Source of the DNA: Camillea tinctor
Taxonomy: Eukaryota; Ascomycota; Sordariomycetes; Xylariales; Xylariaceae
Direction of reading: 5' to 3'
DNA: 64,000 bases
Assembly: GCA_022578605.1 (NCBI GenBank)
Contig: MU394067.1
Location: 248,001 to 312,000, forward strand
In this document: piece by piece, positions 1 through 11,864 of the stretch
How the letters are laid out: every line of letters begins with the position of its first letter
Position numbering within the stretch: position 1 is the stretch's first letter
Made by a program: the position numbers and the translations under genes
The notes under the pieces: model-generated
Databases searched by the model: none
What the model saw: the letters and a program-made list of their open reading frames with translations, nothing else
What the model was told of the DNA's origin: nothing

Positions 1-207
1 ATCAGCGGCGGCAGCGAAGGGGGGACGGGAGGGGGCATGCTGACCCTCGGCCACCTCAAGCGCGTGGCCATGACGCTGAAGCAGGACGTCGACGAGCCGC
101 TGCTGCGCGACATGATACTCGAGGCGAACGGGGGCGCGGGCGTGGGCAAGGGCGTCTCGAGGCAGGAGTTCGAGCAGGTTATGCGGAGGGCGGGGGTTTG
201 GAAGTAG
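1..207 (+). CDS. EF-hand (centrin-like) protein, C-terminal fragment
   Basis: The frame is open from the first base of the window and stops with TAG at 205-207, so only the last 68 residues are seen. The fragment reads as one helix-loop-helix unit: a helix with LKRVAMTLK, a second with LLRDMILEAN, a glycine-rich degenerate loop (GGAGVGKG) and the end helix EFEQVMRRAGVW. This layout resembles the last EF hand of fungal Cdc31/centrin-related proteins, in which the final loop often lacks the full set of acidic calcium ligands. A role at the spindle pole or nuclear pore would be the family expectation, but the diagnostic N-terminal hands lie outside the window. The call is therefore a family-level guess with fair support. 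Confidence 0.6.
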   Translation: MSGGSEGGTGGGMLTLGHLKRVAMTLKQDVDEPLLRDMILEANGGAGVGKGVSRQEFEQVMRRAGVWK

Positions 208-1490
208 AGAGGGAGGGAAGAAGAGAAGGGAAGGAGGGGAGGTGAAGGTGAAGTGGAGGAAGAGAGAGGAAGAGGGGGGGAGGGGAAGTAGAGGGTAGAG
301 GAGGTAATGAAAGGAAAGAAGAAAGAAACTTCTCGTAGGGTATTGTTGTTTTCGAGTGTGTATTGGTTTGGTCTCGGGGTTTGGGGACTATGGGCGTTTC
401 TTGTCTTTGTTTTTGACAAATTTTTGAACGTTATTCTTCACAATGGATGTGAAATCAGAAAGTCATCACACAAAAAAAAAGGAAAAGAAAGGGTGGTCAT
501 TGAACCCCCCTCGGTTTCTTCTGCCTGATCCCCAGTAGTCCCAAACTCGGCTCCTTAAGACTTTCTAATCATGAACGAATAATATAACCCCCCTCCCTGC
601 CTTACCCCCAGAACTCTAGGTCGGGGAGAGAAAAGGAGGGAGTGTCTTATCAGGATGTAGGTTATATGGAAGCAATGTAGCTTAACTTACATAATTGCCT
701 ACTTTGTGTCTTCCTTGTTGATACCTCCCCGGGGGGGAAGGGGGGGTTGTTTCTCCTCTTGGATGCGAAAAGGGGGAATTAAACCATAATATTAGGTAAC
801 TACAACAAAAAAAAATAAAAACAGGCGTGTAGGGGAAACATTAATTAATAAAGTTATTACTGAATAATCCATAACACATTGTTGTTAGTTGGTTGATTCA
901 TTAAGATATAGTCCATGTCATTGTCTGCCACAAGAAGGCACGGGGAAGGGAGAAAGGCTATAGAAATCCAGCAAAAGGATAGCTTGAAAAGATCTCATGC
1001 ACTATCTAAGGTCGTCACTTCATTTTCTCAAATCGAGCCAGATAATAAGACGCAGAGGGCAGGTATCTTATAGGTTATACTCATGGTAAATCAGCCCGAG
1101 GTTATCTCATTTCTTCATAGCTAGTTGTGCGTGTCAGCCTATCTACCTAAGTCCTTTTGAATTCTAAATCCTTGAATGATTATATGCATTTATTGCCTTT
1201 CCACTTGTTTATATCTCTAGTTCTTTCCTCAAGACTCTCTCCTATTTCCTATTAGAAGTGCTGAGAGAAGAGAAAATATAGAGATATGGTTCATTCCTCT
1301 TCTTTTAATAAGAAGTTTTGAGACCTTGTGACCCGTGAACTACGGCTTTGATTTATTCCCGTTGGCGTGCCTTATCTAGGTGCCGGTGGGGTTTCAGGGT
1401 CCAGGTGTATCAGCCTACCCACAAGTCTCGGATGGTCGTTACTCGTTGTCTCTCATCCCGTGCTTCACGCCGCCAAAACCAATTGACCAT
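208..1490. other. spacer between two convergent 3' ends
   Basis: This holds the 3' flanks of the EF-hand gene and the eIF4E-like gene. The left part (208-300) is purine-rich, and short homopolymer runs of G, C, A and T follow. The only frame of note (307-528) has no family features and odd composition. I see no RNA gene or repeat family here. Confidence 0.6.
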
Positions 1491-2474
1491 TCATTCTGCA
1501 GGTGCAGTAGGGGCAGCAGCTTTGGCAGCCTCCGCCTCTTGGGCTCTCTTCTGCGAGTCGAGAACGGCCTGTAGCTCAGGGGGCGCCTTGAAGCCGGCAT
1601 GGTCCGAGTGCTTCTTGTAAAAGTAATTATCGGGCTTGGGCGTTAGTTCGGGAGGTAGCTCGTCTAGCACAGCCTGTAGCATGCCGTCGATAGACTTCTG
1701 CTTCGAGGCATCACGGTGCCAGATGGAAATCAGGTGCGAGTTGAAGCGCACCGAAAGCCCAACGCCGCAGATCTGGTCTCCTGTTGGTTTGTGCATGGTT
1801 AGCGGACTATATACTATGCATATACACATATCCCCTTTTTGGTACCTCGCCAAGACGAGACGAGACAAGGCAAGACAAGAAAGGAGGGAAGTCTTACCTT
1901 CTGCAAGGGCCTCCTGCAACTTCTCGCCAATAGCCATCAGTTGAATGCGTGTCCAGAAGTCGGGTCCTGAGCTCTTGGGCACACGGAAGGTCCAGCTGCC
2001 GCCTTGGATGTTACGGCGATCCTCCCAGATGGGCTTGAACCCACTCTTGAACAGGTATATCGACTCGCGCATCTTGATCTGGTCGACGGGGGTGTTGTTA
2101 TTGTATCGCCAAAAGTCCTGAACCGATTCGATCTGCGTGCCGAGCTGCTCTAAGGAGACCTGATAGTTGCCATCACTGGACTTTTGCTGGTCCTTAGCTT
2201 GTCTATGGAAGGGGGTTCGTAAGGTTAGCAATTGGGTAGCTATATAGGTAAGGGGAGATGGTGACAAAGAAGATAGAGTATCAGCAACTCACCTGTCGAA
2301 GTAGACGTGCCAATAGTGTTGGGTAGGCAAAGCTCTCATGGTCTTGAACAAGTTCCGTTTCGCATCATCGCGCTGCTCGGCGGGTGAGCTGACATTGGGC
2401 GAGTTTGCATCGGTGCTTTGGCTTTGGGAGAGGGAGGAGAGACCTCTGGTGAATAGACTCGGTCGCGTAGCCAT
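1491..2474 (-). CDS. eIF4E family cap-binding protein, 4EHP-like
   Basis: Three exons (2474-2293, 2202-1898, 1780-1491) join in frame to a 258-residue protein with GTGAGT and GTAAGA donors. It belongs to the eIF4E fold, which binds the mRNA 5' cap by stacking the m7G base between two tryptophans. Visible landmarks are HYWHVYFDR (53-61), DFWRYNN (90-96), PIWEDRRN (118-125) and GGSW (128-131). At the place of the first cap-stacking tryptophan the sequence has GNYQV with Tyr74, the substitution typical of class II proteins (4EHP/eIF4E2), while Trp120 matches the second. Class II proteins usually repress or tune translation rather than recruit eIF4G. The C-terminal tail (about 225-258) is Ala/Glu/Pro-rich and not part of the fold. 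It converges on the EF-hand gene. Family assignment is firm; class II is inferred from the tyrosine. Confidence 0.88.
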
Positions 2475-4442
2475 GGTATTGCTTGCTATAATGCTTCCAA
2501 AGAGGATTGGGTATTAGGAATCCTGAATCGGAAGTAGGAAGGGGAGCAAGGCTTCAAAGGTGTATATATATGTGTATATGTATGGGTGGTGTGTTAGTTG
2601 TAGTGGGTAGTGTGGGTTGTATGTGGTATGGATGAATGTGGTATAAGGTAATGTAATGGTGGGGGGTTCCTGGGCCTTTTAATGTTGCCAAGCCTCAGCC
2701 GATCAGCATTTAGAAATGGTAGCAGGGCAGGTACCACCTATGTAGTTGCTTAGGTATAAGAAGACCAAGTTACACCAACAGGGACAAGGCCGTGTTAGAG
2801 AGGGGAATAAGATGTAAGGTTAAAGCAGGCTTAGGTAGGTAGGTAGGTAGTACACAAGGTAGAGAGAGTTAGGTGCTAGGTAGGAGGTATATTGCAATAT
2901 TGTTCAATATGTCAAACGATGGGGGGGACCACACACACACAAAGAACAACCAACACCAACATATACACAAGCTTATCACAGGCCGTAAAAAAAGAGAGAG
3001 CGAGAGTGAAGGTATGGAAGGATAAGGGTGAAAGAAGAAAAGGAAAAAAAAAGCATAAAAACAATGATCTAGGTTGATAAATATATATGGTGACAAGAAA
3101 ATAAGAAGACCAAGATAGATACCTGTTAATTATTACAAGGACTGCCTTACCTTACTTCTCCTAGCTCGGAAACCCACACTATAACGTCTGGACTGGAACA
3201 GCCCGGTTGAAGATCGGTGCATCTGTTAGTGGGAAATCAGGAGAAGGTTACGCTGGAGGGGCTGGAGGGGGTAAGCCTGAAACAGCTTGGGAACCCTATC
3301 AGGCTTCAGCTGTACCCCATTAGCGGGAAAAGACGGTGCTAAGCTTAAATTCTTTAAGGGACAAATCACTTGTCTCTAACCCAACCTATAAATCTTATTT
3401 GTTATATCTACTTCCCACTTCCTACGTATCAACGGTACTAACACCGCTTTATCGCTTTACAGTGGATGAGATGGCTAAACGAGTGCTACAGCGTAGCCCA
3501 ATCAAGGACAGCTCAAATGGACCCCTTGTTTGAAACGAGCATGGGGCGTTTTTGTCTCCGGTTCACTGATGGGTGAGGTCTCATTTCGATCTCGACTTTT
3601 TTTATTTTAACTTTCTTCATAAATTTATTTATTCAATACCATTAACACGTTGTATAAATATTGAAATAATTATTACTATTATACAGAATCAGTTTAAGCA
3701 CTAGTTGTGTATAGTAATGCGGTACTACCTGTTAGTGCGCATGCTCGGGTGTCTGCAGCTGACACAGCCTTTCCTGTCCAATGATATGACTTGCTAAGAA
3801 ACACCAAGCTTTTCTTGTTAGCTGCATACTACCTAACATATACTTCGTATACCTAACAGGTACCATCGATGATCACTTTCAAACATACGACAAGGTCATT
3901 CTATAGCGGCATACGTGTAGTGTATGCTTTAGCATCTGACATAGAAATCTTTAGCAAGTCAAGTTTGGGGGCGGAAATTCTATAGACGCCCAGGTACATT
4001 CACAAAGCGTAAAGAGCTGCTCTGGCGCTAACAGAACCCCCCGGCTCTGCAACATCGACCAGGGGCTTTCAAGGCTATACAACGGTATTAGGAGGATTTG
4101 ATATGAGGCGTATGTAGCGTATTCAGAGTTGTAGTAAATCAACAACATAAGCAGCAGTCCATCCTCAATCCCATCAGCGCTTAATCCCTATCCTCCGTCT
4201 CGCATACCATCTTAGCTTGGTTCTACTTTCATCAAAATTTGAGTTAGGTATAAGCAAATATCTTTGATCGAATTCACCTGTGTTTTCCCTGCAATGTATT
4301 CAGATGAAATATTTGGGGAAGAATGGATAGAAAATTCGAAGTTTAGTCCTACCAACAGTCAAATATGGGGTCTCGAGATTTGGTCGCTCAAGGTTCGTCA
4401 ACCTAGAAACATAATCTACTTCTTGAGGCTAGAGCAAGCATC
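2475..4442. other. gene-free spacer, divergent promoters
   Basis: The spacer separates the divergent eIF4E-like and CorA-like genes. It has a TAGG tandem run at about 2830-2851, a purine-rich stretch (2985-3065) and an AT-rich block (3595-3690). An open frame at 4264-4446 (60 codons) ends inside the start codon of the CorA-like gene (ATGA overlap) and could be an upstream ORF. Nothing else codes convincingly. Confidence 0.5.
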
Positions 4443-5889
4443 ATGACTGATAATACGAAGTCCTCTACCCCATTTATTCGTGAAACACTTCTCAAAGAAA
4501 ATTCGAACGAACTAAGTCAGTGGCTACACCAAGGAGGTCGATTTGCGGTTCCTAAGGGACTGTTGGAGGACGATATAACAGGCACACTAAGGCTATTGTA
4601 TCACTACCGCATTTGGAACTCACCCGTCGATTATGAAGACTACCAAATACCATTTACGAAAGAGTCTTGGGAAGAGATAGCCAGCACTATGCAACTACCC
4701 ATCTCATATTCCTTCTATCTAACGAAGCGGAGGCCTAGGCCCCCTACTTTAAAATTTGCAAATAGCTCTACACCCTCATCTATCGGTTAGTTTCTCGAGG
4801 ACAGTATACTCAAATTCTTATTTAACGAATACAGCCCTCGTTGTGCAGAGCCCGCCTTTTAACGACGGTTTCACATCCTTATGCATGAGCTTGGCTCCTG
4901 GCAGCAGAAAAGTATCAGGAGTTTATGAGTGTTGTAGGGGTGATATATCCTCGACTCTAGGACCTCCGCTTCTCCAAAAGCTGCGTGCTGCTGCTAGCCA
5001 TGTTTCAGAGCCAATGCTGCTGCCGTACTTGTTCTGTGACAACTGGATAGAAACCCATGAGCTGAGCAATAACGGCACAGAATTGCAATTGCGCTATGTC
5101 CAGCAAAGTACCGGCCTTTGGGGTGAATATTTTCGACACGCCGGACTACCCATATCTAAGCTCGATTACAATTCTATGCACGAGAGGATCATCATAAACC
5201 ACGCTTATCTCACGAATGGTGATGCAGAATTGGTGAGGACACTAGCAGATGCGTTGGATACTGCAGCAGAGAAATTCGAGGCGCACCTGAACGGTCACAC
5301 TAAAGAAGGAGAAGGGTCTACAACAAAATACGACAGCTCTATAGTGAAGAACCAAATTGATTATCTAAGGTCACGTTGTGATATACAGTTTTCGAGAAAT
5401 CAAAGGATGCTCAACCGAATCGACATTAGTCTTCAAGTGGTAGGTCCCCATTTTGCGCTACCTAGGTGGCTTGGTAACTTACTAACAATATGGTAGCTTT
5501 ACAACTTGATGCAGCAGGAAGTCGCGCATGAGACGAGGAGAGACTCTTCTGCCATGAAGAGCATAGCTTTGCTAACGATGGTGTTTCTCCCTGCCACCGC
5601 GATTGCGGTAAGATATCAGTTCCCTCCCCTCCCTCCCCTTTTCGCGTAACCCACATCTTAGCCTAACGTCTGATAGACTATCATGGCCCCCTTCGTGAAG
5701 ATTACGGACGACGACAAGATCGTAATCTCGGGTCAGTTCTGGCAATTCTGGGCGGTGGCTGTACCAGTTACTCTCTTCGTGCTTACATTATGGGCTCTAT
5801 GGACTCAGAGACGCGAGATCAAGAAAACACGGCTCCGGCTTCGCGAGGTATACTTAAAGAATAGGAATGCCTCGCAGCTCAAGGCGTAG
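4443..5889 (+). CDS. CorA-like membrane protein of filamentous fungi
   Basis: Four exons (4443-4785, 4835-5439, 5497-5607, 5677-5889) give a 423-residue protein; introns are 49, 57 and 69 nt and two have clear CTAAC-type branch points. The N-terminal region includes NELSQWLHQGGRFAVPKGLL, characteristic of a large filamentous-fungal family. The middle is helical, and the end holds two membrane segments, ALLTMVFLPATAIATIMAP (about 338-356) and FWQFWAVAVPVTLFVLTLW, followed by a basic cytosolic tail. The layout copies the CorA/ZntB magnesium-zinc channel fold, but the GMN selectivity motif at the first membrane segment is absent, so ion transport should not be assumed. The start at 4443 is the first ATG that keeps the family N-terminus. 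An overlapping 60-codon frame just upstream may be a regulatory uORF. Confidence 0.85.
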
Positions 5890-6943
5890 AAAACCCTCCT
5901 ATGCGGGACGCAGAATATCATGTGTCAGTGTGTTCCTCAAAGTGGAAGCGACAATAGCCTCTCTCGTGGTTTTTCTAAAGGAAAGAAACGGCGTGTTAGA
6001 GTCAAGTTTAGACGTGGAACTTTTCTATACCCTTAACCCTTAAACACCCTAACCAGGTGTTTTCTACCATCTCCTATTTCATCAGAGAATCCCTCATTCA
6101 TGTCGAAAGCTTGGATCATCCTCGCAACATAGCCAAGCCAGAATCCGTCAGTGGCTCATTTCTCTTGTACCTAGCTTAATGAGGCTTACAAGCCCTTGAA
6201 ATCTTGTAGATACTATGATCATATTTTTTACCCCAATAACGATGAAGCATTGCATAATGTCTAAAAAAGAAATGTGTATGTGAAGTCATGTAACTACATA
6301 ACCAAGCTATCTAAACATACCACGCATCACGCATTGGAGGATAGCACCAGTTGAATGTGAGACTGCACTTGGCCCCCTATCTCCAACTTACGAAAGGAGA
6401 TGGTGAGTACCCTCCACCTGGCTTCTCTGTTCCCTGTTCAACCTCCTTCTCCATTACACTGGCTACTAAACGCATATGATTTAGACTTCAATTCCATTAC
6501 TGATACAGGTGTGCTATATTCTCATGATAACTACTTAGAAAGGGGGCTAAACATAAAACTATTGATGTGGGTGCGATATGTTCCCGCAATATCTTAACGT
6601 TTCTCCGCAAAACCCCATTAATGACAATAAATATAAAGTATATTCGAATCAAGGAACATACACCTAGCCTTCCTGTAGCATATAATACATAAACCGCTAT
6701 GATTATCTATCTTCAAGCGCTTCGAGGGTATCAAAATTGGAAATCGTGTAAACCAGCAGGCAAATCATGACTAAAAGCGAACCCCCCCCCCCCTCCCAAA
6801 ATTTATAACTCCTTATGATACGACGCAAGGTGTCACGGCCACGACAAAGTTCTCTCCAGAGTAATACTATCCATCCACTTCTTCCTCGCGTAATCCTTCA
6901 ACGCGGCGACGGGGGGTAGTCAGGGGACGGGCCAGACCGCCCG
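5890..6943. other. spacer between convergent genes
   Basis: This contains the 3' flanks of the CorA-like gene and the Zn2Cys6 gene. A short stretch at about 6030-6054 has CCCTTAA/CCCTAA-like units but is too short to be an interstitial telomere block. A C-run lies at 6783-6794. No coding frame is supported. Confidence 0.5.
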
Positions 6944-8570
6944 TCACCGCGGCCTCGGGGTCTTGAACCGCGCGAACAAGCCGTCGAGCTTGGCGGCCCA
7001 CGCGAGCGGCAGGGCCTTGTAAATGCAGCGGATCTGCCACTCGCCGGCCTTGCCGAGGATCCAGACGTCCTCGTGGTCGATCCAGAGGGCCATGAAGTGG
7101 GCGAGGATGACCAGGGCGCGGGGCCGGCGCTCCTCGACGAACCGGCTGAACTCGATGGGCACCCAGACGGCGAAGGCGCCGAGCCGGCGCACAATGGCGT
7201 ACTGCGGCTCGCGGCGGTCGACCGCGCGCTGCACGCTGCACGCGTACGACATGGCCTGCTCGTAGACGGACCGCGCGTCCGCGTCGTCGAGCTCACGGTC
7301 CGCTTGCGCCTCGGGCGAGTCGGGGCCCGACGGGTGCTCGAGCAGCCAGTCCAGCGCGCTGTGGTCGCCGAAGATCAGGTCCCCCGGGTCGCGCATGTCG
7401 GGCGGGCTGTTGATGAAGGTCTGGATGTGGCTGTTGCTGTCGGGCTTGATCAGGCTGCGCGCGGTCTCGAACACCCGCCCGGCTCCGCGCCCCATGTGCA
7501 GCCACTGCGTGGGCGGTTCCCATGGGTCGAGGGATAGGGTCTGCACGAGGGCGAGGGAGTGCGCGAGGATCTTGAGGCTGGTGAAGCAGACGTAATCGGC
7601 GTGTTGGGCGCTCCCCTGAGAGAGCTCGTCGATATCTCGCCGCTGTTCCTTGCTGCACATGAGTCCGTAGGTTGCCTGCAGTTTGCTGAGCTCAGCTCGT
7701 TCTTCTCTGTCCGTGCTTAGGGTCCATAGGTTGAGAGCTGAGTGAGCATAGGTGATATAAAGTAGCGCCGGACGACCATGCTTCTGGGCCATACGCTTTG
7801 ATTTACGTGGTGTTAGTTGGTTTTATGTCTGTACTCCCCCTTTTAAGATGCGAAAAAAGCCTCTAAGGATATAATAAGAAAGCCATGTCGCTAATAGGAC
7901 ATGAAGAACAATAGAGGATTTCTTGAAATACTTACCAAGGCCAGGTTTGGGATATCTTCACTCCACATCTGGAGGATCACAGACGACTGAGGCGTAGAAA
8001 ACGGTTGTGTTAATTTGGTAATGTGATTGTGAAATAGACGAAGCTCCCAGAATCGTCTCCATGGCCCCTCGGGCAAGTCGATGTCAGGCTCAGAATTATC
8101 ATCGACAGGTATGGGGTTAGTTGAACTCGGAGAAGGGTAGCAGTTTGAACTGTTCACTAGGTGCGCGTCACCGACATGAGGACTCAGTAATACTGCCGTA
8201 TTCTGATGCGAGGTCGCATCAGGGGTTGTTGCCGTCCCTATGCCAGGCGAGACGACAAACCTCATAGCCGAATTTGAGTGAGGAGCTGGCCTCCTCTCGT
8301 CTTGATCTATAGGCACTTGTTTCCCACTTGCAGACGAGACCGCCTGACTGGGATAAACACACTCGACCACATGCCTCGAGCAACCACCGCAACTGGGACG
8401 GCCCTCATCGCACTGCGAGGTGGTTAGTGATAATAGTGCGATGCCCCGTGATGAAATGCCGCCTGTACCTTCACCCTGCGCTGCTTACACCGGATGCATC
8501 CGGTTCTGGACTTTTTGTGATACAAACGCGGACCCCGGGCCCGGTGCGTCTGAGTATTGGTGTCGTCCAT
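6944..8570 (-). CDS. Zn(2)-C6 fungal transcription factor, UPC2-like
   Basis: Exons 8570-8469, 8412-7936 and 7795-6944 join in phase 0 to 476 residues. The first intron sits inside the zinc cluster. The spliced cluster is C25-x2-C28-x6-C35-x6-C42-x2-C45-x6-C52, the binuclear zinc DNA-binding domain, preceded by HKKSRTGCIRCK, the form seen in UPC2/sterol-uptake-type regulators. Residues about 135-160 (FWELRLFHNHIT) begin the helical fungal-specific effector region, which extends to the C-terminus. Members usually act in the nucleus as activators that sense a metabolite; the target here is unknown. The third exon is much richer in G and C than the first two and the flanks, which produces long shadow frames on both strands. 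The second intron has an ACTAAC branch point. The ATG at 8570 is the first in frame before the cluster. Confidence 0.87.
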
Positions 8571-9903
8571 TAAGCACTATTATCGTCTGAATACCTCTAC
8601 CTCTAAGCAACTTTCATCCCTACTTCGATAGTCCGACTTGGCGCCCAGGTAAATAAGAGGAAATAAAGAAAAAAAGGGAACTGCTGGTTAGGAGATGTAT
8701 ATGGTTGCTAATGTGATGACATGCTTTAATGGCTATGAAGTTGCATTTATTTGTTAGGGTGGTGTTGAATAATTGATCTAGATTCGCTCAGCCACGACTA
8801 GCAAGAAGATGTTCTAGATGCTAGGTAGTAACAAGGCGCAGTAGTATGTACTATGTGGTGAATTAGGTAGTATAGGACCTCGGACTTAACCTACCTACTG
8901 CCTTAGGTAAGTAACCTAACCTAATGCACGTACGTATATGTATGCAACGCACGAACCATTTGCCAATTGCATTGCTTTTAGTAGGGGCTATTTGTCTGCT
9001 GCCTAAAAAGCTATTGATGCATCGTATTGGAGAAGTATATAAGTCAATATATATGTAACCTACCTGGCAAAATTACCTAGGCAGGTTAAGAGGGAGGTAG
9101 ACTGGAACAAGAATTAGAACTAGAACTAGATATGGCAATACTCGGCACTCATGTGATTTATATAAGAAGAACAGGAGTGAACTACATAGTACGTATTACA
9201 ATGTAGGTTAATATAAGTGCTTGGTGTAAGCACTGTACCTACCTAATCTACATGTACATAGGTAGAGTGCTTATCCCTCTGCCCGCTTTAGGTAACTCTA
9301 CGGGAACGGAAAGTAGATGTTTTCTGATAAGAGCCACGTGTGGCTTATAGAAACGACCCCACTTATGCAGGTGTAGGTACACTACCCGTCGTAAACTAGC
9401 AGACTAGATCCCCCCCAAATTCTTCTAAAGCCAAGCAAAATGTTACACTAGTGTATTACACGCCAGCCGTCAGCTCGTGTTGGACATGATTCGGCTTATG
9501 AAACTCTTCTCCCCCACGACGTCGCAGTGTCAAGTTGTGTAGAGAACCCCCTTTCTACCCTACAAACTATCTTTAACCTACACTAAATCACCACCACCGC
9601 TACCACCACCACCACCACCACCAATCCCGCCGCCCTTCCCGAGGACAAGCGCCATTCGTTTTCTTTTCTTTTTCTTTTCCTCTTCTTTTTCAAACCTATC
9701 GCGAAGGAAGAAGGATAAAATAAAGATCTGCTTTTCTACTCATCTACTCGAATAAACCTCCTAACCAGCTTTTGCTTAGCATGAATTACCCCGGCTCACT
9801 ACCCACCTAACCAGTCCCTCGTTCCGACCGATTTGTTCCATCTCGTGTCGCAGTTATTACAACTATTCTCTCCAGCTTCCTTCATCAAGGCTATGTTCTC
9901 AAC
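8571..9903. other. shared promoter region of Zn2Cys6 gene and MID1
   Basis: A 1.3-kb divergent spacer. It is rich in ACCTAC/TAGGTA words (8875-8960, 9055-9085, 9236-9250) and has a near-palindrome GCCACGTGTGGC at 9332-9343 with an E-box core CACGTG (9335-9340). It also has an ACC triplet run (about 9590-9622) and pyrimidine tracts (9655-9690) close to the MID1 start, which look like a fungal core promoter. No coding frame is supported. Confidence 0.6.
9335..9340. promoter_or_regulatory. E-box CACGTG in divergent promoter
   Basis: CACGTG sits at the centre of the inverted repeat GCCAC-GT-GTGGC, about 565 bp upstream of MID1. CACGTG is the known site of bHLH regulators (Pho4/Cbf1/SREBP type). 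Symmetric flanks make it a better candidate than a random hexamer, but occupancy is unproven. Confidence 0.35.
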
Positions 9904-11864
9904 ATGCAGCTTAGTCCATTGCAGTCGCGGCTGGCTGCCTCTGTGATAGCTTCCTGTCTCCTATTTATTATATATTTACTTCTATTCTCTCCCCAGTTCG
10001 CTCTCGCTGCTGAACTGGATCATACGCCTATTAACCATGGTTCGGGACTATGGTCCTACACTACATCCGAAGACGACGACGGCGACGCAATTGACACCCT
10101 CGAACTTCGACGCCCCGCTTACGAGCCCAATTTTGCGCTTTTCGATCGTAGCATTATAGGCAGAGCATCCGGCGCAGCCAAATTAAACAACGATGAACCC
10201 GTCAGAAGTAATATCCTGCCGGGCGATACCGTGACCTATGTCTTCGAACAAGCCTCGGTCTCTAGCAGGTCGACCCAAGATCCTAGCGGATCATTAGAGC
10301 TGCGGAACCTAAATGAATCTGACGATGACGAACCAGTGGCTGATGGAGAAAGAGTGCGCCGTGCGACCTCTACAACCACTCTATACATATCCGCCAACAC
10401 TTGCGACCAGCCCGGGCGCATTTCCCCGGACCAGACAACCATGGACCCCCCGCAATTGACCCTGTATGTTTCAACCACAAGCGACAATACCTCACCTGGC
10501 CCTGGGCAAAGCGACGATGTCCAGAAATTCCTGGTCTTCGACGAAGGCGCTGTTATGTTCAACACCACTCTGGATCGTGATGTGTACCTAAGTATCTCGG
10601 CGCCCGAAGTATCCAGCCAGTACTTTAGTTCTGGATCACAGTATAATTTCCAGGTTGCCGTGTCCACCGATGAATACTATCACGCATACGACTCAGTAAC
10701 CGACTCGAACCTTATCTGGGTTGACAGCGATGCGTCATCGACGCTGCTGAGGACGAGGAACTTGACCAGCACGCCACAAGAGGCTATGGAAACGACTCCA
10801 TATGTCATGTTTGCGCAAGACAGAAATAGCGTAGCCGTCAACGGGATACGAAACTCGTATTGTGGCTTGAGCAGTTGGGCCCAGATTCGATTGCTAGCCG
10901 ATGGAAGTGGTCCTATTAGTATGGGCATGAAAAGAAGCAGCAGTGACAAACTGATGAGACAAGAGTTCTATGTATCCGGTCTTAATGCTAGCTCTCAATA
11001 TACGGGCATCTTGGCTCTTGCTCCTACCAATAGCACTAGCGCCCGAAAGCGAGCTGTCGGGTCCACCGCAGGAAAGGCGGTAGTTTTCAAAGAAACTGCA
11101 TTCGACACGAAACCGAGTAAGTACCTCCTAGACTCCCTACCGGAGGACATCGATCCACTGACACGGGCGCAGATGGTGCTTGTACATTTGTTTTCAACCT
11201 CACGTTTTGCGATGAAATGCAGTACGCGGTTCCTGGCAACCCCGCGCTCTTCCCGAATGGCACGGCCCTTGCGGCCTTCTACGACAACTACACAATTACC
11301 ATGTACAACAATTTCCAGAAGAGTTTAGACCAGGTGCCCTGTCAGGCCCCCCCTACTCAGCAGTACTCATTGGTAAAGAATTGCGATGATTGCAAGACCG
11401 CATACAAAAACTGGCTCTGCTCCGTAGCCATACCACGCTGCGAGGACTTTTCATCGCCAGACAGGGATTACCTGCAGATGCGCAATATCAACGCCCCGTT
11501 TCCTAATGGATCGTTTGTGTCTCAAGAGATAAGGGACCGGTATGGAAACCAGACAGCCTTCGCAAATTCGCGGAACTCGATCATCGACACCGACATCCAA
11601 CCCGGCCCCTACAAGGAATTGCTACCTTGCGACGACGTCTGCTACGAAATTGTTCGAAGTTGCCCGGCTTCGCTAGGATTCAGCTGTCCGCTACCGGATT
11701 CCAATTTCGGCTTCAACACGAGTTACGGTCTCCGCAAAGACGACGGCAGCCTGTCGTGCAATTACCCTGGGTCTGCGCATTTCTCAAGCAGCGCAAGTAT
11801 AATATCGGCATGTTCAGTAGTGGCGATAGGGATCATAAGCACATTGATGGCAATTGTGTTATGA
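9904..11864 (+). CDS. MID1: Stretch-activated calcium channel subunit Mid1
   Basis: Two exons (9904-11116, 11173-11864; 56-nt intron) encode 634 residues. Mid1 partners the Cch1 pore protein in the plasma membrane high-affinity calcium entry system, activated by stretch, pheromone or ER stress. The protein starts with a hydrophobic signal/anchor (about 13-37), continues with an extracellular region holding many N-x-S/T sites, and ends with a cysteine-rich domain. In the latter, the splice creates NGACTFVFNLTFCDE, matching the conserved NLTFC element, followed by NCDDCKTAYKNWLC, IPRCED, LPCDDVCYEIVRSCP and FSCPLP. The end is hydrophobic (about 612-634), consistent with a terminal membrane or GPI-type signal. 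Length is close to other filamentous-fungal Mid1 proteins. The start is the first ATG after the pyrimidine-rich leader. Confidence 0.95.

Noticed and set aside
3270..3325. Short inverted repeat AGCCTGA/TCAGGCT
   Set aside because: Seven-base arms with an 18-base loop are expected by chance in a spacer of this size.
6030..6054. Telomere-like CCCTTAA/CCCTAA words
   Set aside because: There are only about three irregular units; too short and degenerate for an interstitial telomere.
6867..7658. Several long Arg/Pro/Ala-rich frames on both strands
   Set aside because: They are shadows of the GC-rich third exon of the Zn2Cys6 regulator.
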